A stretch of 64,000 bases of DNA from the NCBI GenBank assembly GCA_036927565.1, contig JAYESD010000001.1, forward strand, positions 76,589,751 through 76,653,750. Reading direction: 5' to 3'. How positions within the stretch are numbered: the stretch's first letter is position 1; the number at the start of each line of letters is the position of its first letter. The position numbers and the translations under genes are program-made. Positions 42,966-55,213 of this stretch are shown piece after piece. The notes below the pieces were generated by a model. That model saw nothing but the letters and a program-made list of their open reading frames with translations. It searched no databases and had not been told where the DNA came from. Source of the DNA: Tuctoria greenei (taxonomy: Eukaryota > Streptophyta > Magnoliopsida > Poales > Poaceae).

Positions 42966-45244
42966 ATGGCCAGAGTGGGGTACGAAGAAGTCTCGACCAG
43001 TGAGGTCCAAGCAACCCCAAAAGAAATTCTCTTCTATCAAGACAAATCAACGGATGACGAAGAGATTCGCCAGCTCAAGGCGAAACTTCAAGAGAAGTTG
43101 AAGATTCCCAAAGTTGACACCTCAACCTCCACATCGAGTGGCACAATCAACTACAACCAACAAGGCTACAACTATGAACGCCTTGTCTCCAACAACCACT
43201 ACCTTTCCATCCCATTGGGGAAGCATCCCCAATTCGATGGAACCGACTACGGGATGTGGAAGCACAACACGAAGATCCACCTTGTGTCACTCAACCCCTC
43301 ATTATGGCAAATTGTGTTGACCGGGGTGCACATCCCAAATAACGAAGAAGATATCACTCCGGAGCAAGCCGTGCTCCTTCACCGTAATTCCCAAGTGGCC
43401 GGAGTGATCATCTCATCTCTCTCAAGATATTAGTTCAACCGAGTGGATGGACTTGAGGTGGCCAAGGACATTTGGGACACTCTCAAGACGGCTCATGAAG
43501 GCAACCGAGTTGTGAAAGAAGAAAAGATTGAGCTCATTGAAGGAGAGCTCAGGAGGTTTGCCATTATGGATGGTGAATCTCCCCAAGAGATGTACAACCA
43601 CCTAAAGATACTCATAAACAAGAGTAGATCTTATGGATGTACCAAGTGGACGGACCATGAGGTGGTGAAGAGGATGATTCGGGCATTCATGCCTAGAAAT
43701 GTCTCTCTTTGCTCCATGATCTGAGAAAGCCCGGGGTTTGCCAAAATGACCCCGGAGGAGGTCCTTGGAAGGATCATCAACCACGAGATCATGGAGAAGG
43801 AGGCGCTCTTCTACAATGGCCTCCAAAGGTTCACCACCTCAAAGATGAAGAATGCTGCACTCAAAGCGACATCCTCCTCAAAAGAGCAAAACGAAGATGA
43901 TGAGGAGAGCCTTGACACCGATGAGGAAGAGGCCTTCTTCATCAACAACTACAAGAGGATGATGAGGAGAAGAAAAGGAGGATACAAGCATGAGAGCAAA
44001 GGCAAATCAAAGGCAAGGCCCAAAACCAAGAGGGCTTGCTACAATGTGGCGAGTATAGGCACTTCATTGTAGATTGCCCACATGAAGATGGCAAGAAGAA
44101 GAAGGAGTGCAAGCCACAAGATAAGAAGTTCTACAAGAAGAAGAGGACCTCCGGTCATGCCCACTTAGGCAAGGAGTGGGACTCCAACAATGAGTCCTCC
44201 TCGTTCGAAGATGAGGAGAAGATGGCAACCATAGCCATTGGGAGGAGCTCCAAGGGAAGCAAGATCTTCCCCAATCTCTACGACCACAAGCCAACTTGCC
44301 TCATGGCAAAACAAGGAAGGAGAAAGGTTAATTCTAACTCATTCTCTTCCATATCCCCCCTTGATGATTTTGATAGTGCTAGCAAAAATGAACACATGTT
44401 TAAGGATATAAGTAAGAGCACATTGCGAAGAATGAAATTGCTTTCGGATGAGATTTTTGAGAAGGAGGAGCTCATAGATAGGCAAGAGGACTTGCTTATC
44501 CAAGAAAAGGAAAGATGTAAAGAGCTCATTGAGCTCCTTGAGCTTGAGAGAGAGAAGAGCAAGGTATTAGAGCATGAACTTGCTCTAAGCAAGAAAACAT
44601 GCTCATGTCTTGAGGAGACAACCATTGAGCTCAAGGACGAACTTGGCAACTTGGCAAAAGTTAACAAGATCCTTGAGACTCAAGTTGAGTCCCTTAAGAC
44701 TAATGTAGCCTCTTCCTCCAAAAGCTTATCCTCCTCAAAAGTTGCATCCGAAGCAACATCAACTTGCAAATGTTCTAACTTGATTCTTAAATTAAAGTAT
44801 GAGCTTAAGTTGACTCAAGGCAAGCAAGCACCTAAGGGTGGCATCTTTGACAAAGAGAAGGTGGCGTATGCACGAAGTGCATACACCAACACAAGACCTC
44901 CCAATGTCAAGGATGGTCTTGGTTATACTAGAGGTGGAAAGAAAAATGCCAAAACCTGCAAGTATGTCAAATACTTGATTGTCTTTGTCAAAGGAAGCTC
45001 ATCCCAAACTAAAATTGAGAAGAATACTTCAACTAGCACTTACATGCCTAATTCTGAACCGCATCCTCTATTTCATGATTTTGATGCATCATATGTTTTG
45101 ATGAGGAACAATCATGGCAAATTATATGCTAGATATGTTGGGCCACTCCGCAAGAGCCCCAAGCCTTGCGTGTGGGTGCAAAAATGCCTCACCACTAACG
45201 TCAAAGGACCCAACTCCGCTTGGGTACCTAAAAGGAAGGCATAA
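42966..45244 (+). pseudogene. Copia-A gag
   Basis: ATG at 42966. The gag core has HPQFDGTDYGMWKHN, VKRMIRAFMPRNV and MTPEEVLGRIINHE. Stops at 43431-43433 (TAG) and 43722-43724 (TGA). A small deletion near 44050 breaks the zinc knuckle (CYN...RHFIVDCP is readable across two frames). From 44080 to 45244 is a long second part with a Lys/Glu-rich coiled coil (44400-44690; LIELLELEREKSKVLEHELAL) and a conserved end (SAWVPKRKA, stop TAA at 45242-45244) that Copia-B shares. Large gags of this type are usual in SIRE-like elements. Confidence 0.88.
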
Positions 45245-47303
45245 TCCTATTTTGTAGGCGTACTCCACTGGTGGATCCAAATGGGTGCTCGATAGTGGGT
45301 GCACAAACCACATGACCGGAGAGAGGAAGATGTTCGAGGAGTATGAGGAACATGATGATCCTAATGAAGGGATCCTCTTTGGGGACAATAGCCGAGGGAA
45401 AATCCTTGGCTCCGGTAAAATTGTCATCTCTCCCCAACACAATCTTTCTCACATTGTGCATATTGATTCTCTAGACTATAACCTCTTGTCCATATCACAA
45501 CTATGTGACAAGGATTATAATTGTGTTTTCACTAATGAGGGTGTGAGCGTCCTTAGAAGGAGTGATAACTCAATTGCTTTTAAGGGTGTCCTCAAGGGAA
45601 AGCTTTATCTTGTGGATTTTGCCTCGGATAAAGCTCAACTTGACACATGCTTAATGGCAAAAACCAACATTTGATGGCTTTGGCATAGACGGCTAGCCCA
45701 TGTTGGGATGAGGAACTTACAAAAGCTTCTTAAGGGCGAGCACATCTATGGTTTGAAGAATGTTGTCTTTGAAAAGGATAGGCCATGTAGTGCTTGCCAA
45801 GCGGGGAAGCAAGTGGGAGCTCAACACCTCTCCAAGAACATCATGACGACAACAAGACCATTGGAGCTGCTACATATGGACCTTTTCAGGCCAATAACCT
45901 ACTTTAGCATTGGCGGTAACAAATATGGTCTTGTTATTATTGACAATTTTTCTCGTTTCACTTGCGTGTTCTTCTTGCATGATAAGGGTGAAACTCACGG
46001 TGTCCTCAAGAGGTTCTTGAGGAGAGCTCAAAATGAGTTCGCCTCAAGAATCAAAGCTATATGAAGCAACAACAGCACCGAATACAAGAACACTCAAGTG
46101 AAAGAATTCTTGGATGAGGAGGGAATCAAGCATGAATTTTCAGCTCCATACTCCTCTCAACAAAATGGGGTGTCGGAACGGAAGAATAGGACACTCATCG
46201 AGATGTCAAGGACAATGCTTGATGAGTACAAGACATCGGATCGGTTTTGGGCGGAGGCGGTTAACACCGCTTGCCACGCCATCAACCGATTATATCTCCA
46301 CTGCCTTCTCAAGAAGACTCCCTATGAGCTTCTAGTTGGTAAGAAACCAAGTGTCTCTTACTTTCGTGTTTTGGGGAGCAAGTGCTATATTATCAACAAG
46401 AAGCCTAGGACTTCGAAGTTTGCTTCAAAGTCCGATGAAGGTTTCTTGCTTGGTTATGACTCAAACACCCACGTCTACCGTGTCTTCAACAAAACCTCCG
46501 GAATTGTTGAAATAGCACGTGACGTGGTGTTTGATGAAACTAATGGCTCCCAAGTGGATCAAGTTGATCAAAGTGTGCTAGATCAAGAAGACTCTCCACA
46601 AGAAGCTCTTAGGAGGATGGCACTTGGAGATGTTCGACCACAAGAACAACCTCAATGCTCAAGTGACCAACAACAAGATGATGCAAGTAATCCCCCACGC
46701 GATCAAGTTGAAGATGGAAAAGTGGCACCTCAAAACGATCAAGAAGACAAAAGTCAAGGGGGAGGCATTCATAAGGGGGAGATCAAGAAGAAGAAGATGA
46801 TGATGATGACTCAAGAGCTCAACCTCCACATCCTCGTGTGCATCAAAGTGTTCAACAGGATCACCCCGTTGACAACATACTAGGATACATTATTAAAGGG
46901 GTAATAACTCGTTCTCGTGTTACAAATTTTTATGAAAATTAATCCTTTGTCTCTTCTTTGGAGCCCCATAAGGTTGAATATGCCTTGAAAGACCCGGATT
47001 GGGTGGTGGCCATGCAAGAGGAGCTCAACAACTTTGAGAGGAATAGAGTTTGGGAGCTTGTCAAGCATCCACAAGCAAATGTTGTGGGCACCAAGTGGGT
47101 GTTCCGCAACAAGCAAGATGAACATGGTGTTGTGACAAGGAACAATGCACGACTTGTGGCCAAGGGGTACTCACAAGTCAAAGCTTTGGATTTTGATGAA
47201 ACCTTTGCTCCCGTAGCTAGGCTAGAGTCAATTCGTATATTACTTGCCTTTGTTACTCACCATGATTTTAAGCTTTACCAAATGGACGTCAAGAGTGTGT
47301 TCC

Positions 47304-48819
47304 TGTAAGTGCATCTAGGATATCCCTTGTGGGTTTTGGCTAATTGATGACAAACATATGAGATACTAATGAAACTATTGAGATGATTGCAGGACAAACA
47401 AAGTGAAATAGCTCAGTGCACACAAAAAGGTGAAAAATGGAGTGATGTCCAAAGAGGGATACTTTGATGGAGCTTGGAAGATCAAATTAGATTTTAAATG
47501 TATATGGAGTGTATGAAAGACACATTCCAAGAGCTCACAACTTTGCGCAGGGGTAAGGGCTTTAAAATTAACCTAACTTTCACAATGCACCGGACTAGTC
47601 CGATCATGGACCAGACTAGTCCGTTACACTTTTTGGAGTCTCCCCTCTAAGGAGACCGGACAAGTTCGTGTGTCCACCGGACTAGTCCGTTGAACTTTCT
47701 GGAGTCCCTCATATTGGGAGATCGGACTAGTCTGTGTGTCCACCGGACTAGTCCGTTGAACTTTCTGGAGTCTCTCATATTGGGAGACGAGACTAGTTCG
47801 TGTGTCCACCGGACTAGTCCATTGAACTTTCTGGAGTCTTTAATATCGGGAGACCGGACTAGTTCGTGTGTCCACCGGACTAGTCCGTTGAACTTTCTGG
47901 AGTCCACCATCACACAGCACCGTACTAGTCCGAGCTGGGACCGGACTAGTCCGCCAGACTTTCTGGACTTCAAGTTACACTGTGATCGGACAAGTCCGGA
48001 CTTGCACCGGACTAGTCCGGTATTACGGTTTTTCAACGGTAACTTTTTGGAAACCATATAAATAGAGAATCCACGGCCTTCCAAACAACACACACGTTGA
48101 ATACTGTTGGAAACACAAACCCTAGTGCCGCCACTTTGTCCCAAGAGCCCAAAATACATCTCCCCACACATCTAAGGTGCAAAAAGGAGTCAAATCATTT
48201 GAACACTTGGATTCGGGAATGGGAGATCGTCGTTCCTTCATTGCGAGCTCTTGGGGTTTGATCTTTGTACACTTATACTCTGCATTGTAATACTTTCAAG
48301 TGTATTTGATCGCCTCTTTCGTTGTAATTCTCGTGGGAGCCCTCAACATGTGAGGTTGCCCCACAAACTCGGTGATTACCCGTGATAGTGGAATCAAGTC
48401 GGCCTTCGTGGTGACTTGAAGAGGGAAAGGGTTGGAGACCCGACTCTGTGTGAGCTTCCTCAACGAGGACGTAGATCTCGCGGTGAGATCGAACCTCGGT
48501 AAAAATTTGCTTGTCTCTTGTGCCTCATTTACTTTACTTTTGTTCACTAGATAACTTGATTGCTAAACAACAATTTAAGTTGCTCATAGTCTTCATGTGC
48601 ATTCATACACTAATCTTAAATCAAAGAATCTGTTGTTCTCATTTCTGCTGCTAGAAGAACCTAGTTTTCCAAACAACACTTAATCAATTCACATATTTCA
48701 GCACACCGGACTAGTCCGCCCACATAACTGGACTAGTCCGGTCAATCATGTTTTTGACAACTCTATTAAGTGTGCAGGAAATTCAATAGGCATATTCACC
48801 CCCCTCTAGGCCACGTTCA
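47304..48819 (+). repeat. Copia-B 5' LTR
   Basis: 1516 bp, TGTAAGTGCATC...CCACGTTCA. TATA box TATAAATA at 48057-48064. U3 holds about 14 CGGACTAGTCCG-type palindromes (47590-48025), arranged in roughly 65-bp tandem units with TTGAACTTTCTGGAGTC between them, plus two near the end (48712-48740). Confidence 0.95.
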
Positions 48820-48821
48820 AT

Positions 48822-48833
48822 TGGTATCAGAGC
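48822..48833 (+). other. Copia-B primer binding site
   Basis: TGGTATCAGAGC, complementary to initiator methionine tRNA, two bases after the LTR. Confidence 0.93.
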
Positions 48834-48873
48834 AAGGTTCTCTGCCAACGAGACTCACATCTCGGAGAGATCA

Positions 48874-51117
48874 ATGGCCTCTGAGAAGAAGAACGATATC
48901 TCGAAGATGAACATCAATGAGGAGGAACAAGAAGCGAAAGCCTTCGATGTGCTGAAAGAAAGCCCACATGATGATGAAGAAGTGCGACAACTAAAAGCAC
49001 TCCTGAGAAAGAAACTGCTAGGACAAAAAGGAAAAGAAGAAGAGAAGACGACGGGGAGTGGTCATCGCGACTACTCCGGACATCCTTACAACTACAACCA
49101 TCTCAATTCAAACAATCACTATCTCCCCATTCCTATCGGAAAGCCTCCACAGTTTGACGTACAACATGAAGATGCATCTAATATCACTGAATCCTAGTGT
49201 GTGGCACATTGTTTGCACTGGCATAGATATACCGGACACGGATGAGGAACTTACTCCAGAACAAGAACAAGAGATTCACAGAAACGCACAAGCCATCGTC
49301 GTGATCACATCATCACTAAGTAGAGAAGAATTCATCAAGATCGATGGTTTAGAAAGTGCAAAAGAAATATGGGATACACTTAAGACAACTCATGTAGGAA
49401 ATAGGTCGGTTCGTGAAGCTAAAATTGAGATGCTTGAACGAGAGTTGTGGAGATTTGCTATTGAAAAGGCGAATCACCTCAAGACATGTACAACCGGATG
49501 AAGGCACTCATCAACAAAATTCGTGCCTATGGAAGTAAGAAATGGACGGATCACGAGGTGGTCAAAAGAATGATTAGAGCCTTCATGCCAAGAAATGTCA
49601 CACTTTGCTCAATGATTAGAGAAAGCCCCAGATTTCGCAAAATGACTCCAGATGAGTTATTGGGGAAGATCATAAATCATGAAATGATGGATAAAGAGGA
49701 TCAATACCTCAAAGACTTAGCCGAACTCACCTTTTCCAAAAATAAGGAAGTTGCTCTCAAAGCAACGTGCAAACCCAAACTCAAAGAAACTTGTGAAGAC
49801 CAAGACGATGGGCATACAAGCGACCAGAGCACTGATCTTGATGATGAATAAATGGTACTATTTATCAAGAAGTTCAAACGCATGATGAAAAGAAGACACG
49901 ACAACATTTCAAATGAAGGCAAAAGCAAGGATAAAGTAAAATCCAAGGCTCGATGCACTTGCTACAACTGCGGGAAGTATGGTCACTTCATGGTAGACTG
50001 CCCCTATGAAGAAAATAAAAAGAAAAAGGAAACAATACCTCAAGAAAAGAAAATTTTCAGAAAAAGCAGACAAGCCCATCAAGCTCATATTGGCAAGGAG
50101 TGGGACTCAAATGACGAGTCCTCCACCGATGAAGAAGGGATAGCCACTATCGCAGTCAAGAAACCTACTATGAATGCCACACTATTCCCAAACATGGGAG
50201 GACGAGATATGAACAACCACACTTGCCTTATGACTAAGGAAGGCAAGAAAAAGGTACGACTCACTCCTCCTACGCTAAATTCCTCTATTGATGACTTTGA
50301 TAGCTCTAGTGATAATGAAGAAATGTTTAGAGGACTAAGTAAAATTGCTTTAAAGAAAATGGAAATGTTGTCGAACGAAATCATTGAAAAGGAGGAACTT
50401 CTTAACCGACAAGAAGATATGCTCATCCGTGAAAGGAAGAGATATCGAGAAGTTGAAAAGCTTCTCGAGCTTGAAAGAGAGAAGAACGAGTCGCTTGAGA
50501 TTGAGCTAGCCTTGAGTAAGGAAACTTAATCAAAGCTAGAAGACTTGCATATTGCAATTAAGGAAGAACTTGCTAACTTGTCTAAAGTTAACAAGATCCT
50601 TGAGGCGCAAGTTGAGTCGCTCAAGCAAAGTGACTCCTCTTCCTCCAAGAGCTCTTCCTCCAAATATATGAGTTCAACAATAATCGGAACTTGCACTTGC
50701 TCTAGTAAGAAGAATGTTATTTCTAATACTTCAAATTCTCATAATATGCATGCCTCCTCAAGAAGCATCTTTGATAAGGAGAAGATCAAATATGCACGCA
50801 GTGCATATATGGTCACTAGACCTCCTAATGTCAAAGATGGCCTTGTTTTTGTCAGAAACAAACACATGTCTACACCTAATCATGCTAAGAATAGAATTGT
50901 CTTTGTTAAGGAAAAATCCCATGAATCTGATTTACAAATACTGTTTCGCACATTTGATGCTTCCTATGTTCTTATGAAAGCCAAAAATGGAAAAGTCATT
51001 GCTAAATATACAGGGCCACGCCAAAAGAACTTGACACTTGTGTGTGGGTGCCCAAGACTCTTGTGACTAACCTGAGAGGGCCCAAGCAAGCTTGGGTACC
51101 TGAAACCAAAGAATAAT
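48874..51117 (+). pseudogene. Copia-B gag
   Basis: ATG at 48874. Same layout as the Copia-A gag. Lesions: a deletion with frameshift near 49158 (the GTDYGMWK region is lost), a frameshift near 49470, TAA at 49849-49851, TAA at 50527-50529 and a frameshift near 51035. An intact CCHC knuckle, CYNCGKYGHFMVDC, is at 49962-50003. The coiled-coil segment (50380-50600) and the conserved end QAWVPETKE with stop TAA at 51115-51117 are present. Confidence 0.88.
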
Positions 51118-51119
51118 TC

Positions 51120-54100
51120 TTTTTTGCAGGCTTACTCCTCCGGTGGATCTAAATGGGTGCTAGATAGCGGATGCACAAATCACATGACTGGAGAGAGAGG
51201 TATGTTTGTGGAGTACAAATATAACAAGGATCCAAGTGAAGGCATATACTTGGGAGACAACAGCCAAGGAAAGGTCCTTGATAGCAGTAACATTGAAATA
51301 TCCTCTCAACACACCTTATCTAATGTTTTACATGTAGATTCTCTAGATTATAACCTTTTGTCAATATCTCAACTATGCGACAAAGGTTAAAACTGTTTAT
51401 TCACTAATGAGGGTGTGACCGTTTTTAGAAGAAGAGATGGCTCGATTGCATCCAAGGGAATGTTGAAGGGCAAGCTTTATCTTGATGACTTCAACAAAGA
51501 TAAAGCCGAACTCAACACTTGCTTGGTTGCTATGACCAACATGGGATGGCTGTGGCATAGACGGCTAGCCCATGTTGGGATGAGAAATCTGCAGAAACTT
51601 CTAAAAGGTGGTCACATCCGTGGTCTTGAGGATGTGTTTTTTGAAAAAGACAGGCTGTGCAGCGCTTGTCAAGCAGGAAAACAAGTCGAAGCACTACACC
51701 CGCCCAAGAATGTAATGACTACCGCAAGACCGCTGGAAGTCCTCCACATGGATCTCTTTGGTCCAATTTCGTACATCAGCATCGGCGGTAACAAATACGG
51801 TTTAGCAATTGTTGATGATTTTTCAAGATTTACCTGGGTATTTTTCTTGTATGATAAATCAGAAACACAGGGAATCCTCAAGAAGTTTCTAAAAAGAGCT
51901 CAGAACGAATTCTCATCAACCATAAAGAATATCAAAAGTGACAACAGGACAGAATTCAAGAACCTCCAAGTTGAAGAGTATCTTGATGAAGAAGGAATAA
52001 AGCATGAGTTCTCGGCACCCTACTCCCCTCAACAAAACGGAGTGACCGAAAGGAAGAACAGAACATTGATCGAAATGGCAAGAACTATGTTGGATGAATA
52101 CAAAACATCAGATCGATTTTGGGCAGAAGCGTTGAACACCGCTTGTCATGCCACGAATTGGTTGTACCTCCACCGACTACTGAAGAAAACTCCATATGAG
52201 CTCCTTACCGATAAAAAGCCTAATGTTTCTTATTTCAAAGTATTTGGTTGTAAATGTTTTATTCTAAACAAGAAACCGAGGGCCTCAAAGTTTGCTTCGA
52301 AGTCCGATGAAGGGTTCTTGCTCGGTTATGAATCGAATGCCTATGCCTATCTTGTCTTCAACAAGGTGTCCGACCTTGTTGAAGTAGCACGTGACGTAGT
52401 GTTCGATGAATCTAACGGCTCACAAGTGGAGCAAGTTGATAAGTGTGTGCTAGATAAAGAGGAAGCTCCATATAAAGCACTGAAGAAAATGGGACTTGGT
52501 GATATCTTACCACAAAAGCGAAGTTTCGACTTAAATGCACAAGATGAACTTCAACACGGAGGCAATGATCAAGGGAGAGCTCTTTCACAAGATCAAGATG
52601 AGGAAAAACAAGAATATCAAGATAATCATGGGAGCAATGATCTAGGGGGAGACAATGAACATGAAGATAATGAAGAACAAGCAACTACACAAGTTCCACA
52701 CCCAAGAGTACATCAGGGCGTGCAAAGAGACCATCCTGTCAATAATATCGTTGGAGACATTGCTAAGGGAGTAACTACTAGATCTCGAGTTGCAAATTTC
52801 TGTGAATACTATTCTTTTGTGTCTTTTCTGGAACCATACAGGGTAGAAGAAGCCTTAAGGGATCCAGACTGGTGATGGCGATGCAAGAGGAGTTGAACAA
52901 CTTCAAAAGAAATGAAGTGTGGGAGCTGGTGGAGAGACCAAGGGCGAACATCGTTGGAACCAAATGGGTCTTTCGAAACAAGCAAGATGAGCATGGAGTA
53001 GTAACAAGAAATAAAGCGAGATTGGTGGCCAAGGGCTATTCTCAGGTTGAAGGTTTGGACTTCGATGAAACTTTCGCTCCTCTAGATAGACTTGAGTCCA
53101 TTCGCATTTTATTGGCATATGCTACTCACCATAATTTTAAGCTGTATCAAATGGACGTCAAAAGCGCTTTCTTAAACGGTCCAATCAAGGAGGAAGTTTA
53201 TTTGGAGCAGCCACCAGGATTCGAAGACCAAGAGTATCCCAATCATGTCTACAAACTACGTAAGTCTCTCTATGGCCTCAAACAAGCTCCTCGAGCTTGA
53301 TACGAGTGCCTTAGAGATTTTCTGACTCAAAATGGATTCAAAATTGGTAAAGCTGACTATACACTTTTCACTAAACATTGTGATGATCATATATTGGTAT
53401 GTCAAATTTTTGTTGATGACATTATCTTTGGATCCACTAACAAATCTTTCTGTGAAGAATTTAGCAAAATTATGACAGATAGGTTCGAGATGTCAATGAT
53501 GGGTGAATTGAAGTTCTTCTTGGGATTCCAAGTGAAGTAACTAAGAGAAGGTACATTTATAAACCGAACCAAATATACACAGGACATTCTCAAGAAATTC
53601 AATATGGACAAAGCCAAGACCATCAAGACACCCATGGCCATTAACCGACACCTCGACCTCAATGAAGACGGTCCAGATGTGGAACAGATGGTATATCGGT
53701 CCATGATCGTCTCCTTACTTTATTTGTGTGCATCTAGGCCAGATATTATGCTTAGTGTTTGCTTGTGTGCAAGATTTCAAGCCGCACCTAAAGAGTGTCA
53801 CTTAATTGCTGTAAAAAGAATCCTAAGGTATCTTGTGCACACACCCAACTTGGGCCTTTGGTATCCCAAAGGATCCAAGTTTCACTTGATAGGGTATCCT
53901 GACGCTGACTATGCAGGATGCAAAGTCGATAGAAAGAGCACGTCAGGGACTTGTCAGTTTCTTGGTAGGTCCCTAGTTTCTTGGTCATCTAAAAAGCAAA
54001 ATTCATTGCTCTTTCCACAACGGAGGCAGAGTATGTTGTAGCCGGTAGTTGTTGCGCACAACTACTTTGGATGCGACAGACTCTTAGGGACTACGGCTAC

Positions 54101-54361
54101 AATCTTAGCCATATCCCGCTTCTATGTGATAATGAAAGTGCTATAAAAATGGCACACAACCCTGTAGAGCACTCAAGAACTAAGCACATAGATAACCATC
54201 ATCATTTTCTTAGAGATCATTCATTAAAAGGTGACATTGTTATTTCACATGTTAGGACTGAAAAACAACTTGCGAATATTTTCACCGAACCATTAGATGA
54301 GAAAAGGTTTTGTGAGCTTAGAAATGAACTTAATATTCTTGACTCTCGAAATGTGGCTTGA
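51120..54361 (+). pseudogene. Copia-B pol
   Basis: Protease WVLDSGCTNHMTGERG (51151 on). Integrase (51545-52300) has HRRLAHVG...CSACQAGK, HMDLFGP, SDNRTEF and QQNGVTERKNRT, so the D-D-E set is complete. Reverse transcriptase (about 52870-53560) has KLYQMDVKSAFLNG and FVDDIIFGS. RNase H has YPDADYAGC. Lesions: TAA at 51388-51390, a one-base loss near 52872, TGA at 53298-53300 (Trp in Copia-A), TAA at 53537-53539 (Gln in Copia-A) and a frameshift near 54003. The frame ends NILDSRNVA at 54361. Confidence 0.92.
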
Positions 54362-55213
54362 AACTTTGCATACCTGGTTGAAACTTCAAACATCTCATTT
54401 TATTGTTGAAAACTGCTCCTCACCTCCTTTTCGTCTAAGAAAATTATTTTAATGAAGAAATCTTGCAGTTTATGACCACTTTTCATTGTTGATTGCCTTC
54501 TGGTCATAATTACCAATATTATTTGCAAAACTTGTCCTTGGATCACTTTTAATTATCTTAAATACTTAGGTTTTCCAGGGGCACCGGACTAGTCAGGTTT
54601 ACTACCGAACTAGTCCGGACAGTCTCTCACTCCTACGTTTTCCAGGGGCACCGGACTGGTCCGGTCGGCCACGTATATAAGTAGCTGGCCGGCCCAAATC
54701 AAAATTTCAAACCTCCTTCCACTTGACCGGACTTTCTCTCCCTCACCTATCCTCTTCTATCCAATACCCTAGCCCCCCCCCCCCCAAAAGTCCTTTGAGT
54801 TGAGCCCTCAAAAATCAAGGTTCCTTTGTGGGGAATCATCTCCTCGTCGAGTTGATCCTCCCCTCCGGACATATTCAAGCCTCCTCAACTCGAATCTTCA
54901 AATCTCGGTAAAATTCACCCTAAAACCAAAATCTCAACTTTTCTCATTCTAGCTTGTTTCCTTTGATTCCAAGGTTGTGCATTGGCTTCATAGATGTATT
55001 CCTACCACCTTCATGTCATTTTGTATCCTTAGATAGAAGTTTTGGAATTCAAGGAAATCATTAGGGTTCTTGCCAGGCCGGACTAGTCCGGTGCTCAGAT
55101 ACGGACAAGTCTGGTACACCAGACTAGTCCGCACTCTCAACCCAGACAAGTTTGGTCCCTGACATCTGAATCCCTAATTTGACCTCGATCCTTGGTTCAT
55201 TCTTATCTAATCC
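54362..55213 (+). other. Copia-B post-pol spacer
   Basis: Non-coding. Contains CGGACTAGTCCG-type palindromes at 54583-54665 and 55077-55150 and a C homopolymer near 54773-54784. It leads into the extra ORF; the palindromes here resemble those of the LTR U3. Confidence 0.7.

Noticed and set aside
47624..48171. Repetitive minus-strand frames with KFNGLVRWTHELVRSP-like repeats in Copia-B LTRs (also 57305-57982)
   Set aside because: They are antisense readings of the tandem palindrome units; their phase follows the DNA repeat and they overlap the LTR promoter. Not genes.
54773..54784. C homopolymer as a possible regulatory or frameshift site
   Set aside because: It lies in non-coding Copia-B sequence and is most likely a slippage tract.
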